Positions 59,892 through 64,000 of a stretch of DNA of 64,000 nucleotides are shown piece after piece. The position numbers and the translations under genes were made by a program. The first letter of the stretch is position 1. Each line of letters begins with the position of its first letter. The notes under the pieces were generated by a model. It did no database searches and was not told the origin of the DNA. It saw only the letters and a program-made list of their open reading frames with translations. Origin of the DNA: Rummeliibacillus sp. POC4 (GTDB lineage: Bacteria > Bacillota > Bacilli > Bacillales_A > Planococcaceae); NCBI RefSeq assembly GCF_003576525.1, contig NZ_QWUA01000004.1, positions 124,001 through 188,000 on the forward strand. The letters are read 5' to 3'.

Positions 59892-59945
59892 CGGGAATGA
59901 TTAAAAGTGTTTTTTAAACTTTTAATGCATCCCGTTTCTTTTTCC
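59892..59945 (+). terminator. Terminator after ymfJ
   Basis: Two stacked helices, CGGGA/TCCCG and ATTAAAAGT/ACTTTTAAT, separated by a 3x3 internal loop; the tail is TTTCTTTTT. Confidence 0.8.
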
Positions 59946-60024
59946 CTTTTCATCTATAGAAAAATCAGCTATTATGGAACATATATATGTTTTATGCGTT
60001 TTATAATAGAAGGGATCGTTGTAT

Positions 60025-60825
60025 GTGAGAGAATGGTATTTTGAATATGAAATACAAATCAATCGCCCCGGATTATTAGGTGATATCGCATCATTATTAG
60101 GTATGCTTAGGGTTAATATAGTTACGATAAATGGTGTCGACCAAGTTCGAAGAGGTATGCTTCTACGAGCTGAAAAAGAGGAACAAATTGAACGATTTAG
60201 AAGTATTGTTTCGACAATGGAAATGATTAAAGTCACCAAATTTCGACAACCTACTACAAGAGATCGTTTAGCTATTCGACACGGCAGATATATTCAACGA
60301 GAAGCAGATGAAAAAAAGACATTTCGCTTTGTGCGAGATGAACTAGGGATTCTTGTCGATTTTATGGCTGAAATTTATAAAAAAGAAGGTCGTAAGTTAA
60401 TAGGAATTCGTGGAATGCCTCGAGTTGGAAAAACGGAATCAATTGTTGCTGCAAGTGTTTGTGCAAATAAGCGCTGGTTATTTTTATCATCAACTATGAT
60501 TAAACAAACAGTGCGCAATAGACTACTTGGAGATGAATTTAATAGTAATAACGTATTTATATTAGATGGTGTTGTTACTAGACGTTCATCGGACGAGCGA
60601 CATCAACAATTAGTTCGTGAAATTATGCAATTGCCAGCGATTATCGTGATTGAGCACCCTGATATGTTTGTGCAGCATTCCGAATATACAATAGATGACT
60701 TTGATTATATTATCGAATTAAGACATCATCCAGATGAAGAAATTACATACGAAGTATTAGAGCGAAATAATAGCTTTTTACAAGATTCGGATGGTTTCGG
60801 TGGTTTTGGAGGATTTAATTTTTAA
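60025..60825 (+). CDS. ymfK: YmfK (DUF3388): ACT-like domain fused to a P-loop domain
   Basis: 266 residues. The first 70 look like an ACT domain (INRPGLLGDIASLLGMLRVN), a fold that often binds amino acids. A helical stretch follows, then a P-loop (GIRGMPRVGKTESIV near residue 132) and a Walker B-like LPAIIVIEHPDMF (near 207). The C-terminus ends in an aromatic/Gly tail (DGFGGFGGFNF). Family function is unknown to me. GTG 60025 was chosen because AAGGGAT lies 8-9 bases upstream; TTG 60019 is too close. Confidence 0.82.
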   Translation: MREWYFEYEIQINRPGLLGDIASLLGMLRVNIVTINGVDQVRRGMLLRAEKEEQIERFRSIVSTMEMIKVTKFRQPTTRDRLAIRHGRYIQREADEKKTFRFVRDELGILVDFMAEIYKKEGRKLIGIRGMPRVGKTESIVAASVCANKRWLFLSSTMIKQTVRNRLLGDEFNSNNVFILDGVVTRRSSDERHQQLVREIMQLPAIIVIEHPDMFVQHSEYTIDDFDYIIELRHHPDEEITYEVLERNNSFLQDSDGFGGFGGFNF

Positions 60826-60842
60826 CAGGTAGGTGTTTACAA

Positions 60843-61763
60843 TTGACAGAATTAGGAGCTCGTTTAAAGGAAGCGAGAGTGTCAAAAGGCTATAGTCTGG
60901 ATGATTTACAAGAAATTACCAAAATTCAAAAGCGCTATTTATCAGCTATTGAAGAAGGTAATTATAGTATTATGCCAGGAACATTTTATGTTCGTGCATT
61001 TATTAAGCAATATGCGGAAGCAGTAGGACTAGATAGTAATGAATTATTAGAAACGTTTAAATCGGAAATTCCGGCCAATAATACAGTGCAAAATGTAACT
61101 GCAACAACTAACATTCAACAGCCACAACAACGTAGAACTTTAGCAAAAAAGACAGCTAAGAAAAGTTCTGATTGGATGCCAAAAATCATTGTTGCCTTAT
61201 TTATCATCATTATTATTGCTGCAATTTGGTTTTTAAAACAACATAATTCAAGCAGTGAAGTTGTGGATGAGCCTAAACAAGAAGATGTTAAGGTAGAATC
61301 AACAAACGTCAAGACAAATAGTAATAAGGATAAAGAAGCTACTAAAACGGAAACTAGCGCAAAAGAAAAAACAACCGATAAAACTGATTCACCAGAAGAA
61401 AAAACTAAACAAAAAATTTCGAAAGGTGTTTTAGAAAATGATAGTGTAACAACTACTTATACTCTTACAGGCGCGAAAGACTTTAAGGTGAAAGTAAAAG
61501 TTATGGGTAGTACATGGGTTGGTATTCAAGATGAAACAGGTAAAGAGATCTCAAGTGAATCTGACTCATTTAAGGCTGATCAAATGTATAGTGATGGTGA
61601 CGAGATTGACGTAGATGCAACAGGTAAGAAAAGCGTTCGTGTTAGACTTGGAGCTTCAGCTAATGGTACAGTATATGTAAATGATGAAAAGATAAAATTT
61701 GCAGCAACTCCTGCAGAACGTTATACTCAAAATATCGTTATTAAATTTGAGGAAGAAAAGTAG
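60843..61763 (+). CDS. rodZ: RodZ-like cell-shape protein (YmfM)
   Basis: 306 residues: N-terminal helix-turn-helix (about 1-75, LGARLKEARVSKGYSLDDLQ), a basic juxtamembrane region, one membrane helix (about 114-132), a Lys/Thr/Glu-rich linker and a C-terminal DUF4115 beta domain (about 200-305). RodZ links MreB to the membrane. The start is TTG 60843 with AGGTAGGTG upstream. The stop codon lies in the following hairpin. Confidence 0.9.
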   Translation: MTELGARLKEARVSKGYSLDDLQEITKIQKRYLSAIEEGNYSIMPGTFYVRAFIKQYAEAVGLDSNELLETFKSEIPANNTVQNVTATTNIQQPQQRRTLAKKTAKKSSDWMPKIIVALFIIIIIAAIWFLKQHNSSSEVVDEPKQEDVKVESTNVKTNSNKDKEATKTETSAKEKTTDKTDSPEEKTKQKISKGVLENDSVTTTYTLTGAKDFKVKVKVMGSTWVGIQDETGKEISSESDSFKADQMYSDGDEIDVDATGKKSVRVRLGASANGTVYVNDEKIKFAATPAERYTQNIVIKFEEEK

Positions 61764-61786
61764 TCATCTGAACAGGATGACTTTTT
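61762..61786 (+). terminator. Hairpin at the end of ymfM
   Basis: 7-bp stem AGTCATC/GATGACT, short loop, five T. The pgsA ribosome site is only about 13 bases later, so read-through into pgsA is likely. Confidence 0.65.
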
Positions 61787-61810
61787 CCTTTGTTAAGAAA
61801 GGTGAAACAA

Positions 61811-62389
61811 ATGAATATTCCTAATAGAATCACAGTCTCTCGAATTTGTTTAATACCTATTTTCGTATTGATGATGGTGTTAGACTTTGGCTGGGGTAAT
61901 ATGTCTATATTAGGTGCTACATTACCAGTTGAACATTTTGTAGGTGCTTTGATATTTATCATCGCTTCTGTAACAGACTGGATTGATGGACATTATGCAC
62001 GAAAGTACAATTTAGTTACAAACCTAGGGAAGTTTTTAGATCCATTAGCAGATAAATTGCTAGTTTCATCTGCTTTCATTTTATTAGTAGAAATGGGCGC
62101 TTCACCAGCATGGGTCATTATCATTATTATTAGCCGTGAATTTGCTGTAACAGGCTTACGTTTAATTTGTGCGGAACAAGGTGAAGTTGTAGCCGCTAAC
62201 CAACTCGGCAAAATTAAGACATGGACACAAATCATTGCAATTGCATCCTTATTAATGGATAACATTATCTTTGCAATGTGGGGTATTCCATTCGGAACAA
62301 TTATGCTATATGTAGCATTATTCTTTACAGTTTGGTCAGGTGTTGATTACTTCTGGTTAAACCGCAAAATTTTATTAGAATCAAAATAA
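61811..62389 (+). CDS. pgsA: CDP-diacylglycerol-glycerol-3-phosphate 3-phosphatidyltransferase
   Basis: 192 residues with about four to six membrane helices. The CDP-alcohol phosphotransferase motif D-x2-DG-x2-AR-x8-G-x3-D-x3-D is complete (DWIDGHYARKYN, then LGKFLDPLADKLL near residues 57-82). It makes phosphatidylglycerol phosphate from CdsA's product. ATG 61811 follows AAAGGTGAAA; upstream in-frame starts at 61790 lack a ribosome site. Confidence 0.95.
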   Translation: MNIPNRITVSRICLIPIFVLMMVLDFGWGNMSILGATLPVEHFVGALIFIIASVTDWIDGHYARKYNLVTNLGKFLDPLADKLLVSSAFILLVEMGASPAWVIIIIISREFAVTGLRLICAEQGEVVAANQLGKIKTWTQIIAIASLLMDNIIFAMWGIPFGTIMLYVALFFTVWSGVDYFWLNRKILLESK

Positions 62390-62397
62390 AGTAATAT

Positions 62398-62487
62398 TGG
62401 CTCATTTTGCATGACGAAAGATAATATTTTCGTTTCGCAACCACTTTTGTGGCGTTTGATTTATTCAAACGAATGAGCCATTTTTTT
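62398..62487 (+). ncRNA. Four-way-junction RNA element between pgsA and cinA, ending in seven T
   Basis: Closing helix TGGCTCATT/AATGAGCCA (62398-62406 with 62472-62480). Inside are three directly abutting hairpins: 62407-62440 (TTGC/GCAA, internal loop, ACGAAA/TTTCGT), 62441-62452 (CCAC, TTTT, GTGG) and 62453-62471 (CGTTTGA, TTTAT, TCAAACG). No base is left unpaired at the junction. T-run 62481-62487. It can act as pgsA terminator; as a regulatory RNA it is not one I recognise. Pairing was read by eye, not by folding software. Confidence 0.65.
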
Positions 62488-62510
62488 CTACACAAAAGGG
62501 GGAATAATTG

Positions 62511-63767
62511 ATGAATGCGGAAATTGTTGCTGTAGGATCAGAATTGTTGTTGGGGCAAATTGTCAATACAAACGCGCGCTTTATTTCGAGTCAATTATCA
62601 GAATTGGGTATTAATGTTTATTATCATACGGTTGTGGGGGATAATGCAGCACGTTTAAAAGAAGTGATTCAAATTGCGGAATCCCGTTCAGACCTACTTA
62701 TCTTTTCTGGTGGCTTAGGACCTACTAAGGATGATTTAACGAAAGAAACAATTGCAAAACACTTGAATGTAGATCTCGTAGAAGACGAAGAGGCGATGAA
62801 ATCTATTGAAGATTTCTTTGCAAAACAAAATCGAATTATGACTGATAATAACCGCAAACAAGCTTTAGTTTTAAAGGGAAGCCAAGTATTGACTAACAAG
62901 AACGGAATGGCTCCGGGTATGATTTATGACGTTCATAACAAAATATATATGTTGTTACCAGGACCACCAAAAGAGATTGAGCCAATGTTTCAATTCGAAG
63001 CAAAACCAAAGCTTGCAGAGCGCCTACATGAAGATAACAAAATAGTATCACATGTACTGCGTTTTTATGGCATTGGTGAAGCAGAATTGGAAGTGCGTAT
63101 ACAAGATTTGTTAGATGAACAATCAAATCCAACAATTGCGCCTCTTGCATCTGATGGTGAAGTAACATTGCGTATTACTGCAAAGACTGAAAATGAAGAA
63201 CAAGCTTGGTTATTGATCAAAAAAACTAAAAATGAAATCATAGAGCGAGTTGGAGATTATCTGTACGGGGAAGATGATGATTCTTTATCAAGCAAAGCAG
63301 CAGAAATGCTCATTGCGAATAATTTAACAATTTCAGCAGCAGAAAGTTTAACAGCTGGATTATTCCAATCAGAGCTTGCTGCAAATCCGGGAATTAGCCA
63401 ATCATTATTAGGTGGGATGGTAACCTATACAGAACAGGTTAAACAAGAGCAATTAGGAATGCCAAAAGAAATTTTAGAAAACTATGGTGTTGTAAGTGCT
63501 GAATGTGCTGGAGAAATGGCACGACTTGTTAAAGGAAAATTTAGCACGGATATCGGTGTAGGTTTAACAGGTGCTGCAGGACCTGAAGCTCATGGCGATC
63601 AACCTGCAGGAACAGTGTGGATTGGTATTGCGATTGACCAAGACCCACCTCTTACTTACAAATTACAATTGACGGGTATGCGTAATACAAATCGCCTACG
63701 TGCTGTTAAATTTGCATTCCATTATTTAATCCATCTGTTAGCAGAAAAAGGATATGTCAAAAAATAA
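62511..63767 (+). CDS. cinA: CinA family protein (nicotinamide mononucleotide deamidase/competence-damage protein)
   Basis: 418 residues. The N-terminal MoCF-like domain (AEIVAVGSELLLGQIVNTNA, then FSGGLGPTKDDLTKE) and the C-terminal deamidase domain (about 255-418, SAAESLTAGLFQSELA and GLTGAAGPEAHGDQPAGTVW) are complete. It recycles NMN and is linked to competence in Bacillus. AAAGGGGG precedes ATG 62511. Only about 8 bases separate the T-run upstream from this site, leaving no room for a separate promoter there. Confidence 0.94.
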   Translation: MNAEIVAVGSELLLGQIVNTNARFISSQLSELGINVYYHTVVGDNAARLKEVIQIAESRSDLLIFSGGLGPTKDDLTKETIAKHLNVDLVEDEEAMKSIEDFFAKQNRIMTDNNRKQALVLKGSQVLTNKNGMAPGMIYDVHNKIYMLLPGPPKEIEPMFQFEAKPKLAERLHEDNKIVSHVLRFYGIGEAELEVRIQDLLDEQSNPTIAPLASDGEVTLRITAKTENEEQAWLLIKKTKNEIIERVGDYLYGEDDDSLSSKAAEMLIANNLTISAAESLTAGLFQSELAANPGISQSLLGGMVTYTEQVKQEQLGMPKEILENYGVVSAECAGEMARLVKGKFSTDIGVGLTGAAGPEAHGDQPAGTVWIGIAIDQDPPLTYKLQLTGMRNTNRLRAVKFAFHYLIHLLAEKGYVKK

Positions 63768-63847
63768 ATTCGATATTAAAAAGACTATTAAAATATGTAT
63801 TTCGTGAATTTTTAAGTAATCATTTTTAAATAGTAATTTAATTTTGA

Positions 63848-63861
63848 CGAATAAACGTTCG
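63848..63861 (+). promoter_or_regulatory. LexA (DinR) operator of recA
   Basis: CGAATAAACGTTCG matches the Bacillus SOS box CGAAC-N4-GTTCG at 9 of 10 positions. It lies 8 bases upstream of the -35 of the recA promoter, so recA should be SOS-controlled. Confidence 0.75.
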
Positions 63862-63869
63862 CTTTTTTC

Positions 63870-63898
63870 TTGTGTTTTTCTCAAAAAAGAAGTATAGT
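63870..63898 (+). promoter_or_regulatory. Sigma-A promoter of recA
   Basis: TTGTGT (63870-63875), 17-base spacer, TATAGT (63893-63898), about 45 bases before the recA start. Confidence 0.68.
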
Positions 63899-63942
63899 AG
63901 AAACAGAAATATAAGACAACTCATTTTAAAGGAGGAACTAGA

Positions 63943-64000
63943 TTGGACGAACGTAAAGCGGCATTGGATATGGCCCTTAAGCAAATTGAAAAGCAATTTG
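63943..64000 (+). CDS. recA: Recombinase RecA (3' part outside the window)
   Basis: Only the first 19 codons are in the window. The start is TTG 63943 behind AAAGGAGGAACT, and the reading begins MDERKAALDMALKQIEKQF, which is the RecA N-terminus. It follows cinA, as in B. subtilis, and carries its own promoter and LexA box. Confidence 0.93.
   Translation, partial: MDERKAALDMALKQIEKQF

Noticed and set aside
60002-60007. Consensus TATAAT just before ymfK, as a promoter
   Set aside because: Transcription would begin at about 60014, inside or after the ribosome site (60010-60016), and no -35 is present at 17 bases.

Overview
The window is a continuous stretch of low-GC Firmicute chromosome with almost every gene on the + strand. 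Gene order follows the Bacillus subtilis segment fliM-to-sigD, rpsB-to-pnp, mlpA-to-spoIIIE and ymfC-to-recA. The AT-rich composition, strong AGGAGG-type ribosome binding sites, dipicolinate synthase genes and protein wording suggest a motile, spore-forming member of Bacillales. Planococcaceae (Lysinibacillus/Solibacillus/Viridibacillus-like) is my best guess from recall, not from a search. I see no insertion sequences, phage genes, CRISPR arrays, tRNA or rRNA genes. No gene-free gap exceeds about 300 bases; the largest lie after frr, after spoIIIE and after the BMP lipoprotein gene.

Region 1 (1-16820) is the distal part of the fla/che operon: fliM (5' end cut off), fliY, cheY, fliO, fliPQR, flhB, flhA, flhF, flhG, cheB, cheA, cheW, cheC, cheD, a small membrane protein, sigD, a small unrecognised protein and a swrB-like gene. 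It encodes the switch, the export gate, flagellar placement factors and the CheC/CheD/FliY-type chemotaxis circuit. Terminator-like or long hairpins lie inside fliO and flhF and directly upstream of sigD.

Region 2 (16826-40696) is translation, RNA, envelope and replication housekeeping: rpsB, tsf, pyrH, frr, uppS, cdsA, dxr, rseP, proS, polC, then rimP-nusA-ylxR-ylxQ-infB-ylxP-rbfA, truB, ribF, rpsO and pnp. Good sigma-A promoters with a TTGCA -35 and a TGn extended -10 precede rpsB, rimP and rpsO. Intrinsic terminators divide the units.

Region 3 (40807-50076) holds an M16 peptidase (mlpA/ymxG), a PRC-barrel protein, dpaA-dpaB (spore dipicolinate synthase), asd, dapA, rnjB (RNase J2) and spoIIIE. 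The dap/dpa genes form the route to dihydrodipicolinate and dipicolinic acid. The dapG and tepA genes found here in B. subtilis are absent.

Region 4 (50291-64000) holds a GntR regulator, a BMP-type nucleoside ABC transporter (nupNOPQ-like), the paired M16 proteins YmfF/YmfH, an SDR enzyme, small YmfJ, YmfK (ACT-like plus P-loop), a RodZ-like protein, pgsA, cinA and the start of recA with a LexA box. The most unusual sequence structure is an 83-nt element between pgsA and cinA that can fold as a four-way junction with no unpaired junction bases, followed by seven T.
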